NCBI GenBank assembly: GCA_013362835.1
Contig: JABFVJ010000339.1
Coordinates: 1 to 16,491, forward strand
DNA from: Nonomuraea sp.
GTDB lineage: Bacteria > Actinomycetota > Actinomycetes > Streptosporangiales > Streptosporangiaceae
DNA: 16,491 bases
Reading direction: 5' to 3'
The notes under the pieces were generated by a model. The model did not search any database. It saw only the letters and a program-made list of their open reading frames with translations, and was not told where the DNA came from. The translations under genes and the position numbers were made by a program. Below are positions 1-7,618 of this stretch, piece by piece (positions within the stretch are counted from its first letter, which is position 1; each line of letters begins with the position of its first letter).

Positions 1-675
1 CCTGTCCTGGAGGAACACCTCGTCCACGCCGTCGAGCTCGCGCAGCCGCGCCACCACGGCGTCACGCTGGGCCGCCGTCGGCGCGCTCCCACCACAGCCA
101 TCGGCCCACGGCAGCCGCGGCCCGCCGCACATCACCACGCTCAGGTCGGCCTTGCCCTTCCAGAAGTCGGGTATCCGCGGACTGACCCTCATGACCCCGC
201 GCTGCCCGGCGAGCCTCCGGCGGACGGTGTCGAAGTCCGCGCCGCTACGCAGCCCACCCTCGATGAACGGGACCCAGCGCACCTCACGCCTCTTCGCCAG
301 CCCCTCATCCGTGATGACCTGCATGGCCCAGCGCATCTCGCTCTCGTCGGCGGTGACCAGCCTGGGCGAGACCACCTCGGGGATCTCGCGTACCAGCTTC
401 ATCACCTGGTCGGCGGTGCCCTTCGGGCAGCCGACCGCCTCGCCGGCGCACAGCGAGACGACGACCCCCACGGGCTCGGGGAAGGGATCGTCCGGCGGCG
501 GCGAGGGCAGCAGCGAGCGCTGGTGCAGGTACCAGCCGCCCGCGCCGAGCCCGGCCAGCACGACGACGGCCGCCACGAGGAGCGCCGCCAGCCGCCGGTG
601 CGCCTCGGCCCAGGTCCGTAACCAGGGCTCCCGGTCATCGCCGAACGACAGCTCGTCGGTCTCCGTCTCGGGCAT
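1..675 (-). CDS. FtsX extracellular-domain-like single-pass membrane protein (3' end cut by window)
   Basis: The minus-strand frame is open from an ATG at 675 to the window edge (225 codons, no stop), so the C-terminus is missing. Visible layout: an acidic and charged cytoplasmic start (MPETETDELSF), one transmembrane helix at about residues 30-49, a Pro/Asp-rich linker, then an extracytoplasmic part. The part from about residue 170 (VVMCGG, CGGSAPTAAQRDAV, then LDGVDEVF) resembles the extracellular domain of actinobacterial FtsX, with the typical Cys pair and 'VEEVFxQ' ending. A related unit with its own Cys pair (VVSLCAGEAVGCP) occurs earlier at about 70-80, so the domain may be duplicated. 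FtsX normally has four membrane helices and works with the ATPase FtsE in division and hydrolase activation. Only one helix is seen here and no ftsE is adjacent, so this is probably a stand-alone relative. A GTG two codons upstream is an alternative start. Confidence 0.72.
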   Translation of the reverse strand, partial: MPETETDELSFGDDREPWLRTWAEAHRRLAALLVAAVVVLAGLGAGGWYLHQRSLLPSPPPDDPFPEPVGVVVSLCAGEAVGCPKGTADQVMKLVREIPEVVSPRLVTADESEMRWAMQVITDEGLAKRREVRWVPFIEGGLRSGADFDTVRRRLAGQRGVMRVSPRIPDFWKGKADLSVVMCGGPRLPWADGCGGSAPTAAQRDAVVARLRELDGVDEVFLQDR

Positions 676-682
676 GACCACG

Positions 683-712
683 ACTATCGCGATCTTCCCG
701 CGACCCGGTCAA
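683..712 (-). promoter_or_regulatory. Predicted sigma-A promoter giving a leaderless transcript for the FtsX-like gene
   Basis: Read on the minus strand there is TTGACC (712-707), an 18-nt spacer, GATAGT (688-683), 7 nt, and then the ATG at 675. A transcript starting about 7 nt after the -10 would begin at or next to the start codon. No good Shine-Dalgarno precedes the ATG, which fits leaderless translation. The -35 hexamer overlaps the TGA stop of the upstream glycosyltransferase gene (709-711), so the downstream gene can be transcribed separately. Confidence 0.5.
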
Positions 713-2730
713 GCCACCGCCATCCACACGTTCACCTGCAACCGCCAGGTGCCGTCGGGCGGGTCGACGAGCGAGCGCTCGTCCTGCCGGGTGACGAGGC
801 CCATGACCTGCCTCGGCGGGCCGTAGGGGGCGACCTGGGCCTCGGTCGCGGCCAGCACGACGGGCACCCGGCCCGCCGCCCTGACCCGCTCGATCGCGGC
901 CCTGACCCGCTGCTCAGGCGCGACGTCGCTCGCGTCCCGCACGACCTTCGCGGCCGGATGGCCGCACATTCCGCGTACGAGCTGGGTGAGCCGGTCGCCC
1001 GTCACCCGCTCGGCGATCAGCACCGACGCCCCGGGCGGGATCGCCGCGCACATCGCGCGTACCGCCGCCGCCTCGCCCCGCTCGACCGGCGTGAACGCGG
1101 TGCCGATCGACGTCACGACCGGCGGCACCAGCACCAGCAGCACGCCCGCGACCGTCCCCCACCGCCGGGCGCGTACGCCGAGCCACGACCGCTCCCGCAG
1201 CCAGCCGAGCCCCCAGACGGCCAGCACGATCAGCCCGGGGATCACGATCGGGACGAGCCGGCGCGAGGCCCACGGGTGGTCGGGGGTGATCTCGGGCCGC
1301 AGCAGCGTGGTGACCGTCGTCCAGCCGATGACCGCGAGGGGCAGCAGCCAGCCGAACGGCCTGCCGTCGCGCAGCAGCCTGCGCAGCAGCACGGCCGCCG
1401 CGACCGTGGCCAGCACGACCGCCGGGAGCCCGATGTACCAGGCCACCCAGTGCAGGGAGTCCTCGAAGTAGAGCCGGTCGGGCTGTACGGGCAGGCCGTT
1501 GGCCTTCTGGATCTCGGCGATGAAGATCGAGGTGCGTCGGTCCTCGACGTTCGTGGGTTTCCTGGTCACGGTCTGGAACCAGGGGCGGGCGTACAGGGCG
1601 GCCATGACCAGGACGACCAGGGCGGCCCCCGTCGTGGGCGGCCACTTCGGCGGCCGGATCCTGGCCAGGAGGGGCGCGGCGGCCGTACCGGCGAGGGTGA
1701 GCACGAGCACCGCCCCGCAGACCGCCAGCAGCGGCCGTACCGACCCCGACAGGTACTCCAGGTACGGCCGGGCCAGCGCGTACGCGGCCAGCAACCCCAG
1801 CCCGGCCCCCGCCACCAGCCCCGCCAGCAGCGGAACCCCGACCGCGCCCTGCGGCCTGCCCGACCGCCGCATCGCGATCAGCAGCCCCGCGAACGCCAGC
1901 ACCGGCAGCACGTCGCGCAGCCCGTCGATCCTGACCAGCACCGCCAGCCCGAACACCAGCCCAGCCGGCAGCCCGCGCCACCAGCGCGGCCGGTCGGCCT
2001 CGATCGCGTCCTGCGTGAGGGCCAGGCCGCCGAACAGCAGGATCAGCGACGGGATCTCGCTGAACGTGGTGCGCGAGGTGTAGAGGACCGGCAGGCTCAC
2101 CGCGAACGCCGCCGCCGCGAGCAGCGCCCACCGGCCTCCGGCCAGCCGTCCCGCCACCCCGGCCACCGTCAGCACGGCCAGCGCGCCCAGCACCGCCGGG
2201 ACCACGAACGGCGCCCCGAGCCAGTCGCCGACCGCGAACACCATCGGCGGCCCCGGCATGAACTGCGGCAGCACGCCCCCGTCCACCGGGTACGTGCCGA
2301 CGCTGTCGAAGGCCAGCAGCGAAGGATCGGCCCCGCCGAACGCCTCCGCCCCGTCCGGGACGGGCAGCGAGCCGTGCCCGGCGATCCAGGCCGCGTACTG
2401 GGCGTACGTCGCCGGGTCACGCCGTACGACGAGCTGTTCGGCGTGCATGACCACGTTGAGCACGCCCGACGCGGCGGCCACCCCCACGACCCCCGCCACC
2501 TGCCAGGCGGTCGCGCCGATCGCCTGGCCAGGACCGCCCCCGCTCAGCGTGCCGCGCGTCCCCGCCCAGCACAGCAGCGCGGCGGCGGGCACGCCGAGCA
2601 GCAGCGCCGGCACCGGCGCGAACCGCCCGGCCAGCAACAACGGCAGGCCCGCGAGCAGCCAGCCCGCCAGGACGAGCGCGGGCGACACCGACAGCACGGC
2701 CAGCACCCGGCCCGATCGATCACGTTCCAT
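709..2730 (-). CDS. Multi-pass GT-C-type membrane glycosyltransferase (family 39-like)
   Basis: The product is about 673 aa with many hydrophobic segments, beginning with a helix at about residues 8-30 (VLSVSPALVLAGWLLAGLP). After the second hydrophobic stretch comes RRDPATYAQYAAW at about 103-115. An Asp in the first large extracytoplasmic loop is typical of GT-C enzymes that take polyprenyl-phosphate sugars, and here it is D105. A run of helices follows, then a soluble C-terminal region of about 120 residues (from FTPVERGEAAAVRAM) that could be a periplasmic domain. Acceptor and donor cannot be read from the sequence. The chosen ATG at 2730 gives a basic N-terminus (MERDRSGR). A GTG at 2760 in the same frame would add ten residues. 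It is divergent from the GT-C-like gene on the other strand and ends just before the FtsX-like gene. Confidence 0.75.
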   Translation of the reverse strand: MERDRSGRVLAVLSVSPALVLAGWLLAGLPLLLAGRFAPVPALLLGVPAAALLCWAGTRGTLSGGGPGQAIGATAWQVAGVVGVAAASGVLNVVMHAEQLVVRRDPATYAQYAAWIAGHGSLPVPDGAEAFGGADPSLLAFDSVGTYPVDGGVLPQFMPGPPMVFAVGDWLGAPFVVPAVLGALAVLTVAGVAGRLAGGRWALLAAAAFAVSLPVLYTSRTTFSEIPSLILLFGGLALTQDAIEADRPRWWRGLPAGLVFGLAVLVRIDGLRDVLPVLAFAGLLIAMRRSGRPQGAVGVPLLAGLVAGAGLGLLAAYALARPYLEYLSGSVRPLLAVCGAVLVLTLAGTAAAPLLARIRPPKWPPTTGAALVVLVMAALYARPWFQTVTRKPTNVEDRRTSIFIAEIQKANGLPVQPDRLYFEDSLHWVAWYIGLPAVVLATVAAAVLLRRLLRDGRPFGWLLPLAVIGWTTVTTLLRPEITPDHPWASRRLVPIVIPGLIVLAVWGLGWLRERSWLGVRARRWGTVAGVLLVLVPPVVTSIGTAFTPVERGEAAAVRAMCAAIPPGASVLIAERVTGDRLTQLVRGMCGHPAAKVVRDASDVAPEQRVRAAIERVRAAGRVPVVLAATEAQVAPYGPPRQVMGLVTRQDERSLVDPPDGTWRLQVNVWMAVA

Positions 2731-2739
2731 CGGAGAGCG

Positions 2740-2745
2740 AGCGTA
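2740..2745 (-). promoter_or_regulatory. Possible -10 element for the minus-strand GT-C gene
   Basis: TACGCT (fits TANNNT) lies 9 nt upstream of the ATG at 2730, and no Shine-Dalgarno is visible there. No convincing -35 was found at 16-18 nt. This would give a near-leaderless message. Weak prediction. Confidence 0.25.
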
Positions 2746-2820
2746 TCCAACCCGGACCACCGGACCCGCTGAATGGCGTGCTGAAGTGGCGTGGAGTCAC
2801 GGGGTCGGCGCGAACGCGGG

Positions 2821-2836
2821 TAGCGTACGCGGCGTG
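2821..2836 (+). promoter_or_regulatory. Possible -10 element with leaderless GTG
   Basis: TAGCGT at 2821-2826 is followed by 7 nt and an in-frame GTG at 2834, the spacing expected for a leaderless start. The -35 region is not recognisable. The same gene has a second in-frame GTG at 2861 with a good Shine-Dalgarno (GGGAGG, 8 nt before it), so the two start signals compete. Confidence 0.3.
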
Positions 2837-2860
2837 CAGGAGGAGCGGGAGGACGCGCGG

Positions 2861-4387
2861 GTGACACCGGAGACTCGTGCGGGAACCCCCGCCTCCCACC
2901 GCGCCGGAACGACCACCTGGCGACGCGGCCTCGAACGAGTCCTCGGCCGGCCGGCCAGGTGGGTGCGGCGGGCCGGGGAGCGGGCGTGGTGGCGGCGGCA
3001 CGGGTGGTTCGCGGGCGTCCTGGCGCTCGGCGCGGCGCTGCGCGCGCTCGCGATGCTCGGCTACCGCCCGGCCCTGTGGTTCCCCGACTCCTACACCTAC
3101 GTCGTCACCGTCTTCAAGCCGCGCCCCGACCTGGTACGCCCGGCGGGCTACTCGATGTTCATGAAGCTCCTGGAGCCCTTCCACGGCTTCTGGGCGGTCA
3201 CCGCCGCGCAGCACCTGCTCGGCCTGGCCACCGGCGTGATCATCTACCTGGCCGCCCGCCGCGCCCCCCGGTGGGCGAGGACGCTCGCGACCGTGCCCGT
3301 GCTGCTCGACGCCTACCAGGTCGAGCTGGAGCACCTGCTCGTCTCCGACACGCTGTTCACGTTCCTGATCGTCGCGGCCGTGGCCCTGAGCCTGACCAGG
3401 AAGCCCGCCACCGCCGCCGCGATCGGCCTGCTGCTGGCCGCCGCCACCCTGACCAGGACCGTCGGGCAGCCGCTCATCGTCGTCCTGGCCGCCTGGTTCG
3501 TGCTGCGCAGGCGGCTGGGCCTCGCCGGGGTGCTGCTCGCGGCCGCGCTCGTCCCGGTGATCGCGTACGGCGCCTGGTTCCACGCCACCTACCACCGCGT
3601 CGGCCTGGTCGGCGCGAACGGCGCGTTCCTCTACGCCCGCACGATGTCGTTCGCCGACTGCGCCGTCATGAAACCACCGTCCGACCTGCGGGTCCTGTGC
3701 GACCCGCGCCCGCCGGAGCGGCGTCCGCCCTCCCAGGAGTACATCTGGGCGAAGGACTCCCCGCTCGTGAAGCTGCCCGGCATCACGTTCTCGAAGGAGA
3801 ACGACGACCTGGCCTCCAGGTTCGCGACCCTGGCCATCACCAGCCAGCCGGGCGACTACGCCGCCTCCGTCCTGGGCGAGCTGACCCGCACGTTCACGTG
3901 GGGCCGGCCGGTCTATCCCGACGCCGAGGTCTACGGCTACTACGAGTTCCCCGCGACGCCGCCGGGACCACCTGGCCGCTATCCCGCGCGGGTCGGCGCC
4001 GAGTATGCCAAGCTCTACGAGCAGGGTGCGATCGGTACGAAGATCGTCGAGCCCTACGCCGCATGGCTGCGGGGCTACCAGAGCTTGGTGCGCCTGCCCG
4101 GCCCGGTGCTGCTGGCGCTCCTGCTCGTGCCGCCCGTCGCGGCCATCGCGCGAAGGGCGCGCGGTCTGCGCCACGCGGGCCGTCCGGAGTGGCTGGTGCC
4201 CTGGTCGGCGGCCGTTGTGCTGCTCGTCACACCGCCTGCCGTGGCCGAGTTCGACTACCGGTACGTGCTCCCGGCCGTACCTCTGGCCTGCCTGGCGGCG
4301 GCGTTGAGCGTCCGGCCTGACCTGCGGATACGGTCAGAGAACGGGAAAGAGTTTGGCAATGATATTCCACGAAATGTCCGGCTCTGA
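2861..4387 (+). CDS. GT-C-like membrane glycosyltransferase / polytopic membrane protein
   Basis: The product is 508 aa from the GTG at 2861, which has GGGAGG 8 nt upstream. The in-frame GTG at 2834 would add nine residues. A basic, Arg-rich cytoplasmic N-terminus (1-47) precedes about nine or ten hydrophobic segments. Between the first and second is FPDSYTYV (74-81) followed by RPAGYSMF (93-100). This is the Asp-Ser-x-x-Tyr plus RPxGY pattern of family 39/ArnT-like GT-C proteins, and makes D76 the candidate catalytic Asp. A long extracytoplasmic loop at about 250-390 contains Cys257 and Cys270. Near the C-terminus, FDYRYVLPAVP (464-474) matches the usual Tyr-Arg-Tyr motif before the last helix. 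The substrate is unknown. The last ~26 codons are clearly less G+C-rich than the rest. It lies upstream of the LCP ligase gene on the same strand, 143 bp away. Confidence 0.72.
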   Translation: MTPETRAGTPASHRAGTTTWRRGLERVLGRPARWVRRAGERAWWRRHGWFAGVLALGAALRALAMLGYRPALWFPDSYTYVVTVFKPRPDLVRPAGYSMFMKLLEPFHGFWAVTAAQHLLGLATGVIIYLAARRAPRWARTLATVPVLLDAYQVELEHLLVSDTLFTFLIVAAVALSLTRKPATAAAIGLLLAAATLTRTVGQPLIVVLAAWFVLRRRLGLAGVLLAAALVPVIAYGAWFHATYHRVGLVGANGAFLYARTMSFADCAVMKPPSDLRVLCDPRPPERRPPSQEYIWAKDSPLVKLPGITFSKENDDLASRFATLAITSQPGDYAASVLGELTRTFTWGRPVYPDAEVYGYYEFPATPPGPPGRYPARVGAEYAKLYEQGAIGTKIVEPYAAWLRGYQSLVRLPGPVLLALLLVPPVAAIARRARGLRHAGRPEWLVPWSAAVVLLVTPPAVAEFDYRYVLPAVPLACLAAALSVRPDLRIRSENGKEFGNDIPRNVRL

Positions 4388-4397
4388 GTATGCTGTG

Positions 4398-4438
4398 CCG
4401 CGGAAACATCACGCCCGGGTCACGGTCGTTTCCGGCGG
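4398..4438 (+). terminator. Inverted repeat after the GT-C-like gene, possible terminator
   Basis: CCGCGGAAAC (4398-4407) and GTTTCCGGCGG (4428-4438) can pair with one bulged G across a 20-nt loop, starting 11 nt after the stop codon. There is no U-tract, which is common in actinobacteria. It could equally act on the downstream LCP gene. The 143-bp spacer holds nothing else clear apart from a possible -10. Confidence 0.4.
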
Positions 4439-4467
4439 TCATGGCACCGGGCACGCCGTACGTGACC

Positions 4468-4473
4468 TAATCT
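4468..4473 (+). promoter_or_regulatory. Possible -10 element for the LCP gene
   Basis: TAATCT matches TANNNT and lies 57 nt before the ATG of the LCP gene. The hexamer 17 nt upstream (CACCGG) is not a good -35. Weak prediction based on position and local A+T content. Confidence 0.28.
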
Positions 4474-4530
4474 CGTGGCGCGGAGCGACCAAGCCGGCGC
4501 GTTGGCGCAGGGAACGAGGCTAGGGGGCGT

Positions 4531-6153
4531 ATGAGTGACTACAGGAGTGGGTCCGTGCAGGACACCAGGGTCGCCCCCAACGCTCCCGGCAGCCGGATGG
4601 CCCGCAGGGCCGCGGCCTCCTCACCGCCCCCTCCCGGCGACCGGCCGCCCCACGGGCGCCGCGCGCACGGCGGCGGCGGACAGGGCAGGATGCGCGTGCT
4701 GGCCTGGGTCAGCATCGCCACCACCACGGTCATGGTCGCGGGCGCGCTGACCGGCTACACCGTCCTCCGCGACGCGATCGGCAACATCAACCAGAAGAGC
4801 GTCAAGGACGACATCATCAACCCGCGTCCGCGCGACACGGGGGCGCTCAACGTGCTGCTCGTCGGCTCCGACACCCGCGCGGGCAAGGGCAACGCGAAAT
4901 ACGGCCAGCAGCTCGCCAGGACGGCCGACGCCGGCGGCAAGCGCACCGACACGATCATCCTCATGCACATCTCGCCCAACCGCGACCAAGCACGCCTGAT
5001 CAGCTTCCCGCGCGACTCGATGGTGCAGATCCCGAGGTGCAAGAACGAGGCCACCAAGGCCGAGATGCCCCCGCGCCGCGACATGATCAACTCGGCGTAC
5101 AACTCCGGCGGCATCGCGTGCACGATCTCCACGATCGAGACGCTCACCCAGATCCGCATCAACCACTTCGTCGAGGTCGACTTCAGCGGCTTCAAGAACA
5201 TCGTCGACGCGCTCGGCGGCATCGAGATCTGCCTGAAGTCCGGCGTCAACGACAGGGCGTCCCACCTCGTCCTGCCCCCGGGCAAGAGCCTGCTCAAGGG
5301 CGAGCAGGCGCTCGGCTACGTACGCCTGCGCCACTACGGCGACGGCAGCGACATCCAGCGCATCAAGCGCCAGCAGATCTTCCTGAGCAAGGTCATCGCC
5401 AAGGCCACGAGCAGCGAGCTGCTGACCGACATCGGCAAGCTCACCGGCTTCATCAAGGCGGCGGCGAAGTCCGTCACCATGGACCCCGAGCTGGCCAACG
5501 ACACCCAGCAGCTCATCGACATCGCGACCAGCGCCAAGGAGCTGACGGCGGGCGGGGTCAAGCTCACCACTATCCCGTGGCTGCCCGACCCCCAGGACAA
5601 GAACCGGGTGGTCTGGAAGGAGCCCGACGCCTCGGCGCTGTGGCGCTCGATCATCAGCGACACCGATCTGCCCACGCCGACGCCGAGCGCCAGCGCGACC
5701 GCCAAGCCCAAGGTCACCCCCAAGCCCGAGCAGGTGAAGGTCCAGGTGCTCAACGGCACCACCACGCCCGGCAAGGCCCGCGAGGTGGCCGACGAGCTCG
5801 CCGAGCAGGGCTTCAACGTCGTGGGCGTGGGCAACTACGCCTCCGCCGACGGCACGAGCCTGCCGACCAGCGAGATCCGCTACGCCAAGTCCGCCGCCAC
5901 CGGCGGCGACTACGCGGGCGTGCTGGCCGGCGCGGTGCTGCCCAAGCCGGCGCCGGAGGCGGGCAAGGTCACCGCGACCAATCCGCAGCCGTACACCTCC
6001 ACCGTCACCGCGGGGGCGGCCACCGGCAAGGGCGTCCCGGTGATCCAGCTCGTGGTCGGCTCGGACTTCAAGTCGGTCAAGGTCACCAAGCTTCCTGACA
6101 GCGTGAACAACAGCACGATCACCGCCGCCGACCAGAAGAACGTGTGCACCTGA
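4531..6153 (+). CDS. LCP (LytR-CpsA-Psr) family glycopolymer ligase with LytR_C domain
   Basis: The product is 540 aa. ATG follows AGGGGG and an upstream GAGG. Layout: Pro/Arg/Gly-rich cytoplasmic tail (1-53), one membrane helix (about 54-77), LCP catalytic domain (about 105-290), Pro/Thr/Lys linker (about 370-390), and LytR_C domain (about 392-510, starting VKVQVLNGT and ending VPVIQLVVGSDF). LCP hallmarks are present: GSDTR (112-116), RTDTI (138-142), SFPRDS (158-163), INSAY (176-180), VRLRHYGDGSDIQRIKRQQ (264-282). These hold the Arg and Asp residues that bind the pyrophosphate and metal. LCP enzymes act outside the membrane, moving undecaprenyl-pyrophosphate-linked polymers (teichoic acid, arabinogalactan, capsule) onto peptidoglycan. 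All key residues appear intact, so an active enzyme is likely. The polymer is not known. The nearby glycosyltransferases, acyltransferase and CDP-polyol enzymes are plausible suppliers. Confidence 0.93.
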   Translation: MSDYRSGSVQDTRVAPNAPGSRMARRAAASSPPPPGDRPPHGRRAHGGGGQGRMRVLAWVSIATTTVMVAGALTGYTVLRDAIGNINQKSVKDDIINPRPRDTGALNVLLVGSDTRAGKGNAKYGQQLARTADAGGKRTDTIILMHISPNRDQARLISFPRDSMVQIPRCKNEATKAEMPPRRDMINSAYNSGGIACTISTIETLTQIRINHFVEVDFSGFKNIVDALGGIEICLKSGVNDRASHLVLPPGKSLLKGEQALGYVRLRHYGDGSDIQRIKRQQIFLSKVIAKATSSELLTDIGKLTGFIKAAAKSVTMDPELANDTQQLIDIATSAKELTAGGVKLTTIPWLPDPQDKNRVVWKEPDASALWRSIISDTDLPTPTPSASATAKPKVTPKPEQVKVQVLNGTTTPGKAREVADELAEQGFNVVGVGNYASADGTSLPTSEIRYAKSAATGGDYAGVLAGAVLPKPAPEAGKVTATNPQPYTSTVTAGAATGKGVPVIQLVVGSDFKSVKVTKLPDSVNNSTITAADQKNVCT

Positions 6154-6187
6154 GGCTCCAAGTTCCCTGTGGAACCGGGCGCCTCGT

Positions 6188-6215
6188 GAGACAGGCACTG
6201 TGAGATCGGGATAAT
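6188..6215 (+). promoter_or_regulatory. Predicted sigma-A promoter for the acyltransferase gene
   Basis: GAGACA (6188-6193, four of six bases of TTGACA), a 16-nt spacer, and GATAAT (6210-6215, five of six bases of TATAAT) lie in a locally A+T-richer gap after the LCP gene. Transcription would start near 6222, leaving a leader of 50-105 nt depending on the start codon. A short repeat GTGAGA occurs at 6186-6191 and again at 6200-6205, overlapping the promoter. Confidence 0.5.
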
Positions 6216-6325
6216 GTGATGCGGGTCGGCGACGCAGTGCGGCAAGCCTGCTGTTAGGTGGTTGTAAGCGGTGTTTGTCAGTGTTGTGTCGTGCACCCCG
6301 GCCCCTACCGAAGCTGAGCTCTCCA

Positions 6326-7546
6326 GTGTCTGACACCAAGTTCTCCCCTCCGGTCACGACCCCGCGGAGCCCTGAGGGCCCTGTCGAGGAAGGCGGGCCG
6401 GCGAACACTGGAGCCCGCTGGCCGCTGCCCCAGGACACGGCCTGGGGTGACCGCACCGGCCCCGGCGACCCGGCCGCCGACCACACCGACCCCCATGGCG
6501 TCGCGACGGTCGAGCGCCCCGAGCCCGAGCCGGCCGCCGAGCCCCCGGCGCCCAAGCGGCGCGATCCCTATCTCGACAACGTCAAGTTCATCCTGATCGC
6601 GCTCGTGCCGCTCGGTCACTCGCTGGTGCCCACGCTCTCGGCCCACTCCTCCAGAGCGGCCTACATCTTCATCTACATGTTCCACATGCCGCTGTTCGTG
6701 ATCATCAGCGGCTACCTGTCCAGAAACTTCTGGAACTCCAACGCGAAGACGAACAAGCTCGTCGACACGTTCCTGGTGCCGTACGTGATCGTCGAGGTGG
6801 CCTACGCCGCCGTCCGCTTCGGGCTGGGCCAGAAGTGGAGCCTGACGATCATCGACCCGGCCTGGCTCAACTGGTATCTGCTGGCGCTGCTGTTCTGGCG
6901 GCTGTCCACGCCGGTGTGGAAGCGGATGAAGCGGCCGGTGCCGGTGGCCATCGCGATCTACCTGTTCGCCGGGTTCTCGCAGATCTCGGGCGACTTCAGC
7001 ATGGACCGCTTCTTCGGCCTGCTGCCGTTCTTCGTGATCGGGCTGGTGCTGCAGCCGGAGCACTTCGAGAGGCTCAACCGGCTCTGGATCAAGATCGTCG
7101 CAGGGGTCACGCTGCTGGCCGCGGCGGCGGTGGCCATCTTCGTCGCGCCCAAGGCGCCGCTCGACCCGTTCTACTTCAAGCACAGCTTCCAGGACATGGA
7201 CCTGTCCTGGTGGATGGGCCTGCTGGTGAAGTGCGGGCTGCTGGTGTGCGCGCTCGCCATGTGCTTCGCCGTGCTGGCGCTGGTCCCGCGCGGCGAGACC
7301 TGGTTCTCCGACCTCGGCACCCGCACGCTCTACTGCTACCTGCTCCACGGCATCCCGGTGCTGATCGCCAAGGACCAGGGCTGGCTGGAGCTCCCGTGGC
7401 TCCACGGCCCGCTCGGCGTGCTCGCGATCGCGGCCAGCACGTTCGCGCTGGCGATCGTGTTGTGCCTGCCGGAGACCCGCACGGTGTTCAAGTGGGTGCT
7501 CGAACCACGCCTGACCTGGCTCTATCGCCGCCCCTCTCGAAGTTAA
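6326..7546 (+). CDS. Membrane O-acyltransferase, acyltransferase-3 / fucose 4-O-acetylase-like
   Basis: The product is 406 aa from the GTG at 6326 (MSDTKFSPPV). In-frame TTG 6275 and GTG 6281 would lengthen it by up to 17 residues, and none has a strong Shine-Dalgarno, so the start is uncertain. The first ~75 residues are Pro/Glu-rich and probably disordered. The membrane domain then opens with RDPYLDNVKFILIALVPLGHS, followed by FHMPLFVIISGYLSR. This is the order seen in acyltransferase family 3 proteins of the fucose 4-O-acetylase (COG3594) group, where the His of GH in helix 1 is the proposed active residue. About ten helices follow, with LLHGIP near the end. Such enzymes acetylate or acylate surface sugars. 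The sugar here is unknown. Downstream of the LCP gene and 56 bp ahead of the GT-B glycosyltransferase. Confidence 0.82.
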   Translation: MSDTKFSPPVTTPRSPEGPVEEGGPANTGARWPLPQDTAWGDRTGPGDPAADHTDPHGVATVERPEPEPAAEPPAPKRRDPYLDNVKFILIALVPLGHSLVPTLSAHSSRAAYIFIYMFHMPLFVIISGYLSRNFWNSNAKTNKLVDTFLVPYVIVEVAYAAVRFGLGQKWSLTIIDPAWLNWYLLALLFWRLSTPVWKRMKRPVPVAIAIYLFAGFSQISGDFSMDRFFGLLPFFVIGLVLQPEHFERLNRLWIKIVAGVTLLAAAAVAIFVAPKAPLDPFYFKHSFQDMDLSWWMGLLVKCGLLVCALAMCFAVLALVPRGETWFSDLGTRTLYCYLLHGIPVLIAKDQGWLELPWLHGPLGVLAIAASTFALAIVLCLPETRTVFKWVLEPRLTWLYRRPSRS

Positions 7547-7596
7547 GCGGCACTTTCACCTGCGTTAACGCCTTTGACCTGGTAAGCGCGGAGCAT

Positions 7597-7618
7597 CGAC
7601 ACATGCGCGCATGTGTCG
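7597..7618. repeat. Perfect 22-bp palindrome across the glycosyltransferase start codon
   Basis: The half-site CGACACATGCG is followed directly by its exact reverse complement. The ATG of the next gene (7603-7605) lies inside the left arm. In RNA this gives a 9-bp stem with a CGCG loop that pairs the start codon and begins 3 nt after the GGAG ribosome site (7590-7593). It could be a translation-control hairpin or a DNA operator. Confidence 0.8.

Noticed and set aside
958..2772. Long plus-strand open frame (604 codons) opposite the GT-C gene
   Set aside because: Its translation is an Arg/His/Gln/Pro-rich string without motifs, as expected from the complement of G+C-rich coding DNA. The opposite strand encodes a clear membrane protein.
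4402..4430. ECF-type promoter (GGAAA...GTT) before the LCP gene
   Set aside because: The spacer is 21 nt, longer than the 18-19 nt expected for SigR/SigH-type promoters, and the bases also form the arms of an inverted repeat.
6163..6176. Terminator after the LCP gene (GTTCC-CTGT-GGAAC)
   Set aside because: Only five base pairs with a four-base loop and no U-tract. Too weak to annotate as a terminator.
4621..6555. Minus-strand open frame of 644 codons opposite the LCP gene
   Set aside because: The translation is low-complexity Arg/Gly/Ala/Asp with no family motifs. The LCP gene on the plus strand has all its catalytic residues.
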